A DNA stretch of 64,000 nucleotides from positions 1-64,000 of the forward strand of contig NZ_MOBJ01000002.1 of NCBI RefSeq assembly GCF_003732225.1, written 5' to 3'. Below, one piece after another: positions 34,617 through 44,232 of this stretch (the first letter of the stretch is position 1; every line of letters starts with the position of its first letter). The position numbers and the translations under genes are program-made. This DNA is from Pseudomonas brassicacearum. GTDB lineage: Bacteria > Pseudomonadota > Gammaproteobacteria > Pseudomonadales > Pseudomonadaceae. The notes under the pieces were generated by a model that was given only the letters and a program-made list of their open reading frames with translations, searched no databases and was not told where the DNA came from.

Positions 34617-36065
34617 ATGAGCCAGAGTAAAACGCTTACTACCGCCAGTGGCGCACCCGTCGCCGACAACCAGAATTCCCGCTCTGCCGGCCCTCGTGGC
34701 CCGCTGCTGCTCGACGACTTTCACCTGATCGAGAAGCTTGCCCACTTCAACCGTGAAAACATCCCGGAGCGCCGTGTACATGCCAAGGGCTCGGGTGCTT
34801 ACGGTACGTTCACCGTGACCCGCGACATTACCCAGTACACCAGCGCCAAGCTGTTTGAATCCGTTGGCAAGCAAACCCCGACCTTTTTGCGTTTCTCCAC
34901 TGTCGGCGGTGAGCGCGGTTCGGCAGATACCGAACGCGATCCGCGTGGTTTTGCGTTGAAGTTCTACACCGAAGAAGGCAACTGGGACATCGTTGGCAAC
35001 AACACGCCAGTGTTCTTCATTCGTGATCCGCTGAAATTTCCAGACTTTATCCACACCCAAAAACGTCTGCCGCAAAGCAACCTGAAAAGCGCGCAGATGA
35101 TGTGGGACTTCTGGTCGCATTCGCCTGAGGCGCTGCACCAGGTCACCATTCTGTTTTCCGATCGCGGTATCCCTGACGGCTACCGTCATATGCACGGCTT
35201 CGGCAGCCACACCTACAGCCTGATCAACGCCAAAGGCGAGCGTCACTGGGTGAAGTGGCACTACAAGACCAAACAAGGCATCAAGAACCTGGCGCCGGCA
35301 GAGGCTGCACGCCTGGCCGGTACTGATCCTGATTACGCTCAACGCGACCTGTTCGGTGCGATCGAGTGCGGTGACTTCCCGAAATGGCGCGTGTGCGTTC
35401 AGATCATGACCGAGGCCCAGGCCGCGGCGCATTACGAGAACCCGTTCGACGTGACCAAAACCTGGTCGCAGCAAGAGTTCCCGTTGATCGAAGTCGGTGA
35501 GCTTGAGCTCAATCGCAACCCGCAGAACTACTTCGCTGAAGTCGAGCAGGCGGCGTTTGGTCCAAGCAACATGGTGCCCGGTGTAGGTCTGTCGCCGGAC
35601 CGTATGCTGCAAGGTCGGGTATTCGCCTACGCTGATGCGCATCGCTACCGTGTTGGTACCAATCACCAGCAATTGCCGGTGAATGCGCCACGTAGCCCGG
35701 TCAACAGCTATCAGCGCGACGGCTCCATGGCATTTGGCAGCAACGGTGGCAGTACACCGAACTACGAGCCCAATAGCTACGCCGGTGCGCCGAAGCAAGC
35801 TCCACAATACGCAGAGCCAGCACTGGCCCTGAGCGGCGCGGCCGATCGTTACGATCACCGTGAAGATACTGATTACTACAGCCATGCCGGTGCGTTGTTC
35901 CGCTTGATGAGCAATGAGCAGAAAGCCCTGCTGATCAACAACATTGCCGGTGCAATGTCCGGCGTTTCCAGTGATGTGGTTCAACGTCAGCTGCAGCACT
36001 TCTACAAGGCAGATGCTGCTTACGGAGAAGGCATCGCAAAGGCCTTGGGTGTACAGCTTAACTAA
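34617..36065 (+). CDS. katA: Catalase KatA, monofunctional haem enzyme
   Basis: Breaks hydrogen peroxide down to water and oxygen in the cytoplasm. 482 residues from the ATG at 34617; the frame is open upstream but those residues are not catalase-like, and the length equals small-subunit clade 3 catalases. The catalytic His55 (RRVHAKGSG), the distal Asn in [13 protein letters not shown], and the haem tyrosine in the [12 protein letters not shown] region are present. It is next to a ferritin gene, so peroxide and iron control are neighbours. A terminator follows. Confidence 0.95.
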   Translation: MSQSKTLTTASGAPVADNQNSRSAGPRGPLLLDDFHLIEKLAHFNRENIPERRVHAKGSGAYGTFTVTRDITQYTSAKLFESVGKQTPTFLRFSTVGGERGSADTERDPRGFALKFYTEEGNWDIVGNNTPVFFIRDPLKFPDFIHTQKRLPQSNLKSAQMMWDFWSHSPEALHQVTILFSDRGIPDGYRHMHGFGSHTYSLINAKGERHWVKWHYKTKQGIKNLAPAEAARLAGTDPDYAQRDLFGAIECGDFPKWRVCVQIMTEAQAAAHYENPFDVTKTWSQQEFPLIEVGELELNRNPQNYFAEVEQAAFGPSNMVPGVGLSPDRMLQGRVFAYADAHRYRVGTNHQQLPVNAPRSPVNSYQRDGSMAFGSNGGSTPNYEPNSYAGAPKQAPQYAEPALALSGAADRYDHREDTDYYSHAGALFRLMSNEQKALLINNIAGAMSGVSSDVVQRQLQHFYKADAAYGEGIAKALGVQLN

Positions 36066-36082
36066 GTCTAAACGATAAGCAG

Positions 36083-36107
36083 AACCGCCCTCATTTGGGC
36101 GGTTTTT
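36083..36107 (+). terminator. Terminator of katA
   Basis: AACCGCCC (36083-36090) pairs with GGGCGGTT (36097-36104) around TCATTT, followed by a T-run. Confidence 0.92.
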
Positions 36108-36220
36108 GCGTTATTTGAACCACTTTTCTCAGAATATCTTCGCTTTTATCGCGCTATTCGAGTGACCAATCGGTCCGCTTGGTTCAAACTACAGCCTTTC
36201 AAGCAGGGAGATGTAGGGCG

Positions 36221-36685
36221 ATGCAAGGCCACCCAGACGTAATCGATTACCTCAACACGTTGCTCACGGGCGAACTGGCAGCACGTGATCAATATTTCAT
36301 CCATTCGCGGATGTATGAGGACTGGGGCTTTACCGAGCTCTACGAGCGCATCAATCACGAGATGGAAGAAGAAGCCCAGCACGCCGATGCACTGATGCGT
36401 CGGATCCTCATGCTCGAAGGCACGCCACGTATGCGTCCAGACGATCTGGACATCGGCACCACGGTGCCTGAGATGCTCGCTGCCGACTTGCGCCTGGAGT
36501 ACAAAGTCCGTGCCGCGCTGTGCAAGGGCATCGAGCTCTGCGAGCTGCACAAGGACTACGTCAGCCGCGAGATCCTGCGGGTTCAACTGGCCGACACCGA
36601 AGAAGATCACACTTACTGGCTGGAGAAGCAGTTGGGTCTGATCAAGCTGGTCGGTCTGGAAAACTACCTGCAATCGCAGTTCTAA
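36221..36685 (+). CDS. bfrA: Ferritin of the bacterioferritin family, lacking the haem-ligand Met
   Basis: Iron-storage subunit that oxidises Fe(II) and forms a 24-mer shell. 154 residues from the ATG at 36221. Ferroxidase ligands Glu18, Glu51, His54, Glu93, Glu127 and His130 are present. Position 52, the haem-binding methionine in true bacterioferritins, is alanine (EEAQHAD). The P. aeruginosa neighbour of katA, once bfrA and later called ftnA, is of the same type, so this one probably binds no haem by itself. The position between katA and uvrA is the same in P. aeruginosa. Confidence 0.9.
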   Translation: MQGHPDVIDYLNTLLTGELAARDQYFIHSRMYEDWGFTELYERINHEMEEEAQHADALMRRILMLEGTPRMRPDDLDIGTTVPEMLAADLRLEYKVRAALCKGIELCELHKDYVSREILRVQLADTEEDHTYWLEKQLGLIKLVGLENYLQSQF

Positions 36686-36696
36686 CGGCGATTGAG

Positions 36697-36786
36697 TGTG
36701 GGAGTGAGCTTGCTCGCGATGAGGCCATAACATTCGACATCGATGTCGACTATTACACCGCTATCGCGAGCAAGCTCGCTCCCACA
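36697..36786. repeat. REP pair 1 (REPIN), GTGGGAG type
   Basis: TGTGGGAGTGAGCTTGCTCG at the left and its inverted partner CGAGCAAGCTCGCTCCCACA at the right, about 50 bases of unlike sequence between. It lies between the convergent ferritin and uvrA genes. Confidence 0.9.
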
Positions 36787-36791
36787 AAAGC

Positions 36792-36830
36792 AAAAAGCCC
36801 CGGTCACTGATGAAGTGACCGGGGCTTTTT
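36792..36830. terminator. Bidirectional terminator between ferritin gene and uvrA
   Basis: A 17-bp stem (36792-36808 / 36814-36830) built on AAAAAGCCCCGGTCACT with a 5-base loop; A-run on the left and T-run on the right serve both strands. It ends uvrA on the - strand and can end the ferritin transcript. Confidence 0.93.
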
Positions 36831-36842
36831 CATGTGCCGACG

Positions 36843-39677
36843 TTAAGCCCGGTCGCGCTCCAGCAGCGGCTTGAGGTAATAGCCGGTATAAGACTGCTTC
36901 ATCTCGGCGACTTCCTCCGGTGTACCCACGGCGATGATTTGCCCGCCCTTGGAACCGCCTTCCGGCCCAAGGTCCACCAGCCAGTCAGCAGTCTTGATCA
37001 CATCCAGGTTGTGCTCGATTACCACGACAGTGTTGCCGTGATCGCGCAGGCGGTGGAGTACATCGAGCAGTTGCTGGATATCCGCGAAGTGCAAACCGGT
37101 GGTCGGCTCATCAAGGATGTACAGGGTTTTGCCGGTATCGCGCTTGGACAGCTCGCGGGATAGCTTGACCCGTTGCGCTTCACCGCCCGACAGGGTGGTC
37201 GCCGATTGCCCCAGCTTGATGTACGACAGGCCAACATCCATCAACGTCTGAAGCTTGCGCGCCAGGGCCGGAACCGCATCGAAGAACACTCGCGCTTCTT
37301 CGATGGTCATTTCCAGAGTTTCGTGGATGCTCTTGCCCTTGTACTTGATCTCCAGGGTTTCGCGGTTGTAGCGCTTGCTCTTGCAGACGTCGCACGGGAC
37401 ATAGATGTCCGGCAGGAAGTGCATTTCTACCTTGATCAGGCCGTCGCCCTGGCAGGCCTCGCAGCGTCCGCCCTTGACGTTGAAGGAGAAACGCCCCGGA
37501 CCGTAGCCGCGTGAGCGGGATTCCGGCACGCCGGCAAACAGTTCGCGAATCGGTGTGAACAACCCGGTGTAGGTCGCCGGGTTGGAGCGCGGCGTACGGC
37601 CGATCGGGCTTTGGTCGATATCGACGACTTTGTCCAGATGCTCAAGGCCCTTGATGCTGTCGTGGGCTGCGGCTTCCAGGGTGGTCGCGCCGTTCAGTGC
37701 GGTGGCACTGAGCGGGAACAGGGTGTTGTTGATCAGCGTCGACTTGCCCGAGCCGGACACGCCGGTCACGCAGGTCAGCAAGCCGATTGGAATGTCCAGG
37801 TCGACATCGCGCAGGTTGTTGCCCCGAGCGCCTTTGAGCGACAGCGAGAGCTTTTTGTTGCGCGGCGTACGTTTGGCCGGGACTTCGATCTTCACGCGGC
37901 CGGACAGGTATTTACCGGTCAGCGAATCAGGGTGCGCCATGACCTCGGCGGGTGTGCCTTCGGCGACGATATGTCCGCCGTGTACACCGGCACCCGGGCC
38001 GATGTCCACTACGTAGTCGGCCAGACGAATCGCATCTTCGTCGTGCTCGACCACGATCACCGTGTTGCCGATATCCCGCAGGTGCTTGAGCGTCCCCAGC
38101 AGTCGATCGTTGTCACGCTGGTGCAAGCCAATCGACGGTTCGTCGAGGATGTACAACACGCCTACCAGACCAGCGCCGATCTGGCTGGCCAGACGAATAC
38201 GTTGTGCTTCACCGCCAGACAGCGTGTCGGCGCTGCGGTCCAGCGACAGGTAGTCGAGGCCGACGTTGACCAGGAACTGCAAACGCTCGCGGATTTCCTT
38301 GAGAATCTTGTCGGCAATTTCGCCGCGTCGACCGGTCAGTTTCAGCGTGCCGAAGTAATCGGACGCATCGCCAATCGGCAGGTTGGTCACCGCTGGCAGT
38401 GTTTTTTCACCGACCCACACATGCCGCGCTTCACGACGCAGGCGAGTGCCGCGGCAATCCGGGCAAGGCTGGGTGCTGAGGAACTTGGCCAGTTCTTCGC
38501 GTACCGAAGCGGACTCGGTTTCGCGATAGCGACGGTCCAGGTTCGGCACGATGCCTTCGAACGGGTGCGAGCGTTTGACGATATCGCCACGGTCGTTCAG
38601 GTACTTGAAGTCGACGTTCTGCGTGCCGCTGCCGTGCAGGATGACTTTCTGCTGGTCGGCCGGCAGCTGGTTGAACGGCACTTCCAGGCTGAAGCCGTAA
38701 TGCGAAGCCAGTGAACCAAGCATCTGGAAGTAATAGACATTACGCCTGTCCCAGCCGCGAATCGCACCCTCGGCCAGGGTCAGTTCGCCATTGACCAGAC
38801 GCTTGATGTCGAAGAACTGTTTAACCCCCAAACCGTCGCAGGTCGGGCAGGCGCCGGCCGGGTTGTTGAAGGAGAACAGCTTGGGTTCCAGCTCGCTGAT
38901 CGCGTGACCGCAGATCGGGCAGGCGAAGCGTGCGGAAAAGATCATTTCTTCGCCCGGCTCGTCGTCCATCGGCGCGACCAGGGCAATCCCGTCTGCCAGC
39001 TTCAGCGCAGTCTCGAACGACTCGGCCAGCCGCTGTTGCAGGTCGGCGCGGACCTTGAAGCGGTCGACCACGACATCGATCGAGTGCTTCTTCTGTTTAT
39101 CCAGCTTCGGCAACTCGTCCAGCTCGAAGAGCTTGCCGTTGACCCGAGCCCGGACAAAGCCCTGGGCGCGCAGTTCTTCGAAGACCGAAAGGTGTTCGCC
39201 CTTGCGCTCGCGGATCACCGGCGCCAGCAGCATCAACTTGCTGCCTTCAGGCTCGGCGAGGACCAGGTCGACCATCTGGCTGACGGTCTGCGCTTCCAGC
39301 GGAATGTCGTGATCCGGGCAGCGCGGAATACCCACGCGAGCATAAAGCAGGCGCAAGTAGTCGTAGATTTCGGTGATGGTGCCGACCGTCGAACGCGGGT
39401 TGTGCGAGGTCGACTTCTGTTCGATGGAGATCGCTGGCGACAGGCCTTCGATGGTGTCGACGTCAGGTTTTTCCATCATCGACAGGAACTGCCGGGCGTA
39501 AGCCGACAGCGATTCGACATAGCGTCGCTGACCCTCGGCGTACAGGGTGTCGAATGCCAGGGAAGACTTGCCGGATCCGGACAAGCCGGTGATGACGATC
39601 AGTTTGTCCCGTGGCAGGGTCAGGTCGATGTTCTTCAGGTTGTGGGTTCGAGCCCCACGAATCAGGATCTTGTCCAA
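36843..39677 (-). CDS. uvrA: Excinuclease ABC subunit A (UvrA)
   Basis: Damage-recognition ATPase of nucleotide excision repair. 944 residues from a TTG start (39677) with GAGG just ahead; the open frame extends 60 codons further but without family similarity. Two ABC modules with [13 protein letters not shown] and [13 protein letters not shown]alker A loops, two LSGGEAQR signatures, and zinc motifs CPIC...CPTC and CEAC...CDVC. It is divergent from an MFS gene, then ssb; in E. coli uvrA and ssb are directly divergent. Confidence 0.95.
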   Translation of the reverse strand: MDKILIRGARTHNLKNIDLTLPRDKLIVITGLSGSGKSSLAFDTLYAEGQRRYVESLSAYARQFLSMMEKPDVDTIEGLSPAISIEQKSTSHNPRSTVGTITEIYDYLRLLYARVGIPRCPDHDIPLEAQTVSQMVDLVLAEPEGSKLMLLAPVIRERKGEHLSVFEELRAQGFVRARVNGKLFELDELPKLDKQKKHSIDVVVDRFKVRADLQQRLAESFETALKLADGIALVAPMDDEPGEEMIFSARFACPICGHAISELEPKLFSFNNPAGACPTCDGLGVKQFFDIKRLVNGELTLAEGAIRGWDRRNVYYFQMLGSLASHYGFSLEVPFNQLPADQQKVILHGSGTQNVDFKYLNDRGDIVKRSHPFEGIVPNLDRRYRETESASVREELAKFLSTQPCPDCRGTRLRREARHVWVGEKTLPAVTNLPIGDASDYFGTLKLTGRRGEIADKILKEIRERLQFLVNVGLDYLSLDRSADTLSGGEAQRIRLASQIGAGLVGVLYILDEPSIGLHQRDNDRLLGTLKHLRDIGNTVIVVEHDEDAIRLADYVVDIGPGAGVHGGHIVAEGTPAEVMAHPDSLTGKYLSGRVKIEVPAKRTPRNKKLSLSLKGARGNNLRDVDLDIPIGLLTCVTGVSGSGKSTLINNTLFPLSATALNGATTLEAAAHDSIKGLEHLDKVVDIDQSPIGRTPRSNPATYTGLFTPIRELFAGVPESRSRGYGPGRFSFNVKGGRCEACQGDGLIKVEMHFLPDIYVPCDVCKSKRYNRETLEIKYKGKSIHETLEMTIEEARVFFDAVPALARKLQTLMDVGLSYIKLGQSATTLSGGEAQRVKLSRELSKRDTGKTLYILDEPTTGLHFADIQQLLDVLHRLRDHGNTVVVIEHNLDVIKTADWLVDLGPEGGSKGGQIIAVGTPEEVAEMKQSYTGYYLKPLLERDRA

Positions 39678-39725
39678 GGTGGCCTCGCTTGGCGGGCGTC
39701 GAAAACGTAGGAGTATACGGGCAAA

Positions 39726-39745
39726 TACTGGATGGATGCACACTA
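39726..39745. promoter_or_regulatory. Degenerate LexA-like box between uvrA and the MFS gene
   Basis: The 20 bases match TACTGTATATATATACAGTA at 14 positions. The left CTG half is intact; the right CAG half reads CAC. It lies about 50 bases before the uvrA start. Confidence 0.25.
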
Positions 39746-39870
39746 TCGAATGACGCTTGCTGAACGGCGCCTGACAAGTGCGCGAGGCAGGCTCGCGACA
39801 AAGCGTCGCCCTATACCCCGTCAACCGATGGGACTGGTAGAATCGCCGCCGGTTCACATGAGGTTATTCC

Positions 39871-41268
39871 ATGCACGATCCCCACAGCGAACGCATGAGT
39901 GGTGGCGAGACCCGCGCAGCAAGCGGTCTGGCCCTGGTGTTCGCCTTCCGTATGCTTGGCATGTTTATGGTGTTGCCGGTATTGGCGACCTATGGAATGG
40001 ATCTCGCAGGAGCGACCCCGGCCCTCATCGGTCTGGCGATTGGCGCTTACGGCCTGACTCAGGCGATTTTTCAGATTCCGTTCGGGATCATTTCCGACCG
40101 TATCGGCCGCCGCCCGGTGATTTACCTGGGGCTGATCGTCTTCGCGCTCGGTAGCGTTTTGGCCGCCAATGCCGATTCGATCTGGGGCGTGATCGCCGGA
40201 CGAATCCTGCAAGGCGCCGGGGCGATTTCGGCGGCGGTCATGGCTTTGCTGTCAGACCTGACCCGCGAACAGCACCGTACCAAAGCCATGGCAATGATTG
40301 GCATGACCATCGGTCTGTCGTTCGCCGTGGCCATGGTGGTCGGACCATTGTTGACCCGCGCCTTTGGTCTGTCCGGGTTGTTCCTCGCCACTGGCGGTAT
40401 GGCGTTGTTCGGCATAGTGATTGTGATGTTCATGGTGCCGCACTCTACCGGTCCGTTGCAGCACCGCGAATCCGGCGTTGCACGTCAGGCGCTGATCCCG
40501 ACGCTCAAGCATCCGGACTTGCTGCGTCTGGACCTGGGTATTTTTGTGTTGCACGCGATGTTGATGTCGAGCTTCGTCGCGTTGCCGTTGGCGCTGGTCG
40601 AGAAAGCCGGGCTGCCCAAGGAGCAGCACTGGTGGGTGTACCTGACCGCGCTGCTGATTTCGTTCTTCGCCATGATCCCGTTCATTATCTACGGCGAGAA
40701 AAAACGCAAAATGAAACGAGTTTTACTCGGTGCGGTCAGTACGCTGATGCTCACTGAGCTATTCTTCTGGCAGTTCGGCGACAGCTTGCGGGCGCTGGTG
40801 ATTGGTACGGTGGTGTTCTTCACCGCGTTCAATCTGCTCGAAGCTTCGTTGCCGTCGCTGATCAGCAAGGTTTCACCGGCAGGCGGCAAGGGCACGGCGA
40901 TGGGGGTTTATTCCACCAGTCAGTTCCTCGGTTCGGCACTGGGCGGGATCATGGGTGGCTGGATGTTCCAGCACGGCGGTTTGTCGGTTGTGTTCCTTGG
41001 ATGCGCAGGACTGGCTGCCCTCTGGTTGGCCTTTGCTGTTACCATGCGTGAACCTCCCTATGTGACGAGCCTGCGCTTGCCGTTATCGCCTGAAGCGATC
41101 CGCGAGGCTGGTCTGGTCGAGCGCCTGCTGGCCGTCGTTGGGGTAACAGATGCAGTGGTGGTTGCTGATGAAGCGGCCATTTACATCAAATTGGACACCG
41201 AACTATTGGATCGCACGACCCTCGAGAGCCTGGTCAACAACCCGGCCCCGACAGCGTGCGAAGCCTAG
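39871..41268 (+). CDS. MFS exporter, YajR-like
   Basis: Twelve-helix major facilitator, inner membrane, probably a proton-driven exporter; substrate unknown. 465 residues. The motif-A region between helices 2 and 3 reads FGIISDRIGRRPVIY (about 71-85). After the last helix there is a soluble C-terminal part of about 65 residues (VVADEAAIYIKLDTELL), matching the ferredoxin-like YAM domain of E. coli YajR. It is followed 9 bases later by ssb, with which it is probably cotranscribed. Confidence 0.88.
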   Translation: MHDPHSERMSGGETRAASGLALVFAFRMLGMFMVLPVLATYGMDLAGATPALIGLAIGAYGLTQAIFQIPFGIISDRIGRRPVIYLGLIVFALGSVLAANADSIWGVIAGRILQGAGAISAAVMALLSDLTREQHRTKAMAMIGMTIGLSFAVAMVVGPLLTRAFGLSGLFLATGGMALFGIVIVMFMVPHSTGPLQHRESGVARQALIPTLKHPDLLRLDLGIFVLHAMLMSSFVALPLALVEKAGLPKEQHWWVYLTALLISFFAMIPFIIYGEKKRKMKRVLLGAVSTLMLTELFFWQFGDSLRALVIGTVVFFTAFNLLEASLPSLISKVSPAGGKGTAMGVYSTSQFLGSALGGIMGGWMFQHGGLSVVFLGCAGLAALWLAFAVTMREPPYVTSLRLPLSPEAIREAGLVERLLAVVGVTDAVVVADEAAIYIKLDTELLDRTTLESLVNNPAPTACEA

Positions 41269-41277
41269 GAGAACGTT

Positions 41278-41799
41278 ATGGCCCGTGGGGTTAACAAAGT
41301 CATATTGGTCGGCACTTGCGGCCAGGATCCCGAAGTTCGCTACTTGCCTAACGGTAATGCCGTGACCAACCTGAGTCTGGCGACCAGCGAACAATGGACC
41401 GACAAGCAAACCGGTCAGAAAGTCGAAAAAACCGAATGGCACCGTGTATCGATGTTCGGCAAAGTTGCGGAAATCGCCGGCGAATACCTGCGTAAAGGTT
41501 CGCAGGTCTACATCGAAGGCAAGCTGCAAACCCGCGAGTGGGAAAAAGACGGTATCAAGCGTTACACCACTGAAATCGTGGTCGACATGCAAGGCACCAT
41601 GCAACTGCTGGGCGGCCGTCCACAGGGCGACCAACAAGGCCAGGGTGGCGGTAACAACTACCAGCAACCCGCTCCGCGTCAGCAGGCCCCGCGTCCGCAG
41701 CAGTCGGCTCCGCAACAGCGTTCGGCTCCGGCACCACAGCAGGCCGCACCGCAGCCAGCTCCGGATTTCGACAGCTTCGATGACGATATTCCGTTCTGA
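41278..41799 (+). CDS. ssb: Single-stranded DNA-binding protein
   Basis: Tetrameric OB-fold protein that coats single-stranded DNA. 173 residues: OB domain about 1-112, a Gln/Pro/Ala-rich disordered linker (about 118-160), and the acidic tail ending DDDIPF that recruits repair and replication partners. Same MFS-ssb order as P. aeruginosa. Confidence 0.96.
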   Translation: MARGVNKVILVGTCGQDPEVRYLPNGNAVTNLSLATSEQWTDKQTGQKVEKTEWHRVSMFGKVAEIAGEYLRKGSQVYIEGKLQTREWEKDGIKRYTTEIVVDMQGTMQLLGGRPQGDQQGQGGGNNYQQPAPRQQAPRPQQSAPQQRSAPAPQQAAPQPAPDFDSFDDDIPF

Positions 41800-41823
41800 T
41801 TTGTCGCTGCATCCGCTCTAAAT

Positions 41824-41859
41824 AAAAAGGCCCGTCGCTTGATGCGATGGGCCTTTTTT
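41824..41859. terminator. Bidirectional terminator between ssb and the ATP-grasp gene
   Basis: AAAAAGGCCCGTCGC (41824-41838) pairs with 41844-41858 with one G-U pair; A-run left and T-run right. It serves ssb on + and the yjf-type cluster on -. Confidence 0.93.
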
Positions 41860-41872
41860 GTGGGCGCGTTTT

Positions 41873-43030
41873 TCAGTCGAGTATCAGATGCGGCAGGAAG
41901 CGGCTTGAGTCTTTGGTGATCAGGCTGTTGTCCTCGCGCACGCCGATGCCGGCGGCCTGATCGCCAATCACCCAGGAGCCGATCAGCGTGTAGCTGTCAC
42001 CGAACTTCGGCAGCGGGGCGAACTCCTGAAGGATGAACGGTGCATCGGTGTACGGCCCGTCTTCCTTCACGACTTGCCCATCCAGGGTGTGCAGTTCGAT
42101 GTTGGCGCCTTCGCGGGAGAAGAACGGCTTGCGCACCCAGCCTTTCGGCAGCGCTTTGCCGGGCTCGGGGTCCAGATGGCTGGCGAGCAGGTTCGGGTGC
42201 CCTTTGTTGAATTCCCACAGCAGGGGAAGGATGCCTTTGTTCGAGATGATCGATTTCCAGGCAGGCTCGAAAAACTGCGTGTCACTGGCGGCAATGGCTT
42301 CACCAAACGGCTCGTGGAAAATGAATTCCCAGGCGTGCAGTTTGAACAGGTGAGGGATCCAGCGCTCTTCGAGATCGACGAAGCGTCCTTCGCTGTTGAG
42401 GCCGATGTCTTCGATATCGATGTGGCGTGACTCGATCCCGACTTTTTCGGCGATCAGTCGCAAGTAGTCGGTGGTGCCCTTGTCTTCGACCGAGGTTTTC
42501 ATCGAGGCGAAGTAGAAAGGCTGCTTGATCTGCAATTGCGCAAAGGCCTGATGCAGCTTGGTGTCGATGCTGTTGAACTGATCGGCATGGCTGGGCAGCA
42601 AGCCGCGCTCGATGCATTGCTCCAGCCAGCCCCACTGAAACGCCGACGCCTCGTACAGGCTGGTGGGCGTGTCGTAGTTGAGTTCCAGCAATTTGGCGGG
42701 GCCGGTGCCGTTGTAGGAGAAGTCCAGGCGACCGTAAAGGTGCGGATGGCCTTCGCGCCATGACGTACGAATCATGTCAAAGAAGGGCGCCGGAATGCTC
42801 AGGCGCTCCAGCAGCTCTTCGCTCTGCACCACCCGGTCGACCAGGTCCATGCACATCTCATGGATTTCGGTGGTGGGGTCTTCGAGATCGTTCTCGATCT
42901 GCTTGAGCGTGAATTGGTAATACGCGCTCTCGTCCCAGTAGGGTTCGTCGTCGATGGTGTGAAACATGAAGCCGAGGTTTTCGGCGGTCTGCTTCCAGTC
43001 GTGACGTTCCTGGCAGAGGATTTTCTTCAT
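41873..43030 (-). CDS. Glutathionylspermidine synthase-like ATP-grasp ligase (YjfC/YgiC)
   Basis: 385 residues matching the C-terminal synthetase part of glutathionylspermidine synthase: substrate region RLDFSYNGTGPAKLLELNYD, and ATP-binding segments KPFFSREGANIEL and SWVIGDQAAGIGVRED. There is no amidase domain. The family makes amide bonds between a carboxylate and an amine, but the true substrate of YjfC/YgiC proteins is unknown. It is the last gene of the - strand cluster, 12 bases after the DUF1190 lipoprotein gene. Confidence 0.85.
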   Translation of the reverse strand: MKKILCQERHDWKQTAENLGFMFHTIDDEPYWDESAYYQFTLKQIENDLEDPTTEIHEMCMDLVDRVVQSEELLERLSIPAPFFDMIRTSWREGHPHLYGRLDFSYNGTGPAKLLELNYDTPTSLYEASAFQWGWLEQCIERGLLPSHADQFNSIDTKLHQAFAQLQIKQPFYFASMKTSVEDKGTTDYLRLIAEKVGIESRHIDIEDIGLNSEGRFVDLEERWIPHLFKLHAWEFIFHEPFGEAIAASDTQFFEPAWKSIISNKGILPLLWEFNKGHPNLLASHLDPEPGKALPKGWVRKPFFSREGANIELHTLDGQVVKEDGPYTDAPFILQEFAPLPKFGDSYTLIGSWVIGDQAAGIGVREDNSLITKDSSRFLPHLILD

Positions 43031-43042
43031 GGCGCTCGCTCC

Positions 43043-43771
43043 TTAACTGCTCGATCGACCGAAACTGCTTGAGCCACCCCAGCCGCTGCGGGCGCTGGCC
43101 TGGCTACCAAATCCGCCCCGGGATGTGGACGACGCCACCGAGATGGGCTTGGAGCTGCTCGACTTGAACGTGGAGCTGTTGTAGCCGTTGCCGTATTTCG
43201 CCTGGTCGGATCTGGTGAAGCTCGAGCCCGTGGCGATGCGCTGGCTGAGCGTCGAGGATGAGAAGTCACCGCGTGAGTCGCGGTAGCGGTAAACCGGTTC
43301 GGAGGAATAGCTGCCCCGGTTGCTGTTCAGCATGTTGCTGATCAGCATGCCGGCCAGAAGACCGTTTACCATTCCTCCTGAACCGCCAGAGCTCGCTGCG
43401 GAGGCGGGCAGTTGTGCGTTGGCGGCGTCCAGTTGGGTCTGCGTGACCTGGCCATTGGCTGCCAGCTCGAAGCCGCCGAGCTTCGGAATGAACTTGCCGG
43501 TGGAGTCCTGCTGGCACCAGTCGGCGACAAAGTCGGCGTCGCAATCGGCCTGGCTGTCGTACAGCGGCGCGAGGCGACGGTGTTCGGCGATGGCGGTCAT
43601 GTAGGCATCGGAGCAGACATTCACCGGAAACTTTTGATCCACGCACTGCTGCACGGATTGAAAGTTGAACTTTTGATTCACTGCGTAGGTTTTTTCTGTC
43701 GGCCCGCAACCTGATATCGCGATGGCGACCGACGCTGCCAGGGACAGTTGAACGTACTTGCTTCGTTTCAT
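43043..43771 (-). CDS. DUF1190 (YgiB/YjfM) lipoprotein
   Basis: 242 residues. The N-terminal signal ends in a lipobox (AIAISGC, Cys22), so it is lipid-anchored, probably in the outer membrane. About 40-125 is the folded part with paired cysteines; the rest, about 165-242, is low complexity rich in Ser, Gly and Arg (GGFGSQASARSGWGG, SSSFGRSSS). E. coli YgiB and YjfM have the same design and are each next to the ATP-grasp gene. Function unknown. Confidence 0.85.
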   Translation of the reverse strand: MKRSKYVQLSLAASVAIAISGCGPTEKTYAVNQKFNFQSVQQCVDQKFPVNVCSDAYMTAIAEHRRLAPLYDSQADCDADFVADWCQQDSTGKFIPKLGGFELAANGQVTQTQLDAANAQLPASAASSGGSGGMVNGLLAGMLISNMLNSNRGSYSSEPVYRYRDSRGDFSSSTLSQRIATGSSFTRSDQAKYGNGYNSSTFKSSSSKPISVASSTSRGGFGSQASARSGWGGSSSFGRSSS

Positions 43772-43790
43772 CGACGTCTCCGTGTCGCAG

Positions 43791-44219
43791 TCAGTTCTGG
43801 GAAGGGGTCATGCATGCGGCATTGAGCAGGCCAACGCTGATGGCGACAGCTGCGACGTAGATCGCTGCTGCGATTTCACCGTTACGGATGCGCTCGGAGG
43901 TGCCTTTGAGCACCAGGCTGGTCATCAGGAATGCCAGCAGTTGCACCACGGCGGCAATCAGCGCCCACACGGCGAAGTCCAGCAGACTGACCGAGTAGGC
44001 AATCACATTGCTCGCCGGGATCGCGAAACCGATGATGGCGCCGGACAGGGCGATGGCGGCCGCGGTGTTGCCGGAGCGAATCAGTTCGAACTCTTTGTGC
44101 GGCGTGATGCGGGTGTAGACGAACTGGAAAATCGCGAACAGCAGGGCGGCACCGATGATGTACGAAACAAATCCCAGGACGGCGGCTTTGTTCAGCGAGA
44201 CGGAGAGTGCTTCTAGCAT
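43791..44219 (-). CDS. DUF350 membrane protein (YjfL)
   Basis: 142 residues with four hydrophobic helices (about 13-35, 50-75, 80-103 and 115-137) and the family segment FELIRSGNTAAAIALSG between helices 1 and 2. DUF350 proteins are small inner-membrane proteins of unknown function that often occur next to PspA-like and ATP-grasp genes. 13 bases separate it from the DUF2491 gene upstream. Confidence 0.85.
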   Translation of the reverse strand: MLEALSVSLNKAAVLGFVSYIIGAALLFAIFQFVYTRITPHKEFELIRSGNTAAAIALSGAIIGFAIPASNVIAYSVSLLDFAVWALIAAVVQLLAFLMTSLVLKGTSERIRNGEIAAAIYVAAVAISVGLLNAACMTPSQN

Positions 44220-44232
44220 GGGCTGTTCCCTT

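Noticed and set aside
37611..38714. A 367-codon + strand frame opposite uvrA
   Set aside because: uvrA is clear on - with all motifs; the + frame has no recognisable protein and no ribosome site.
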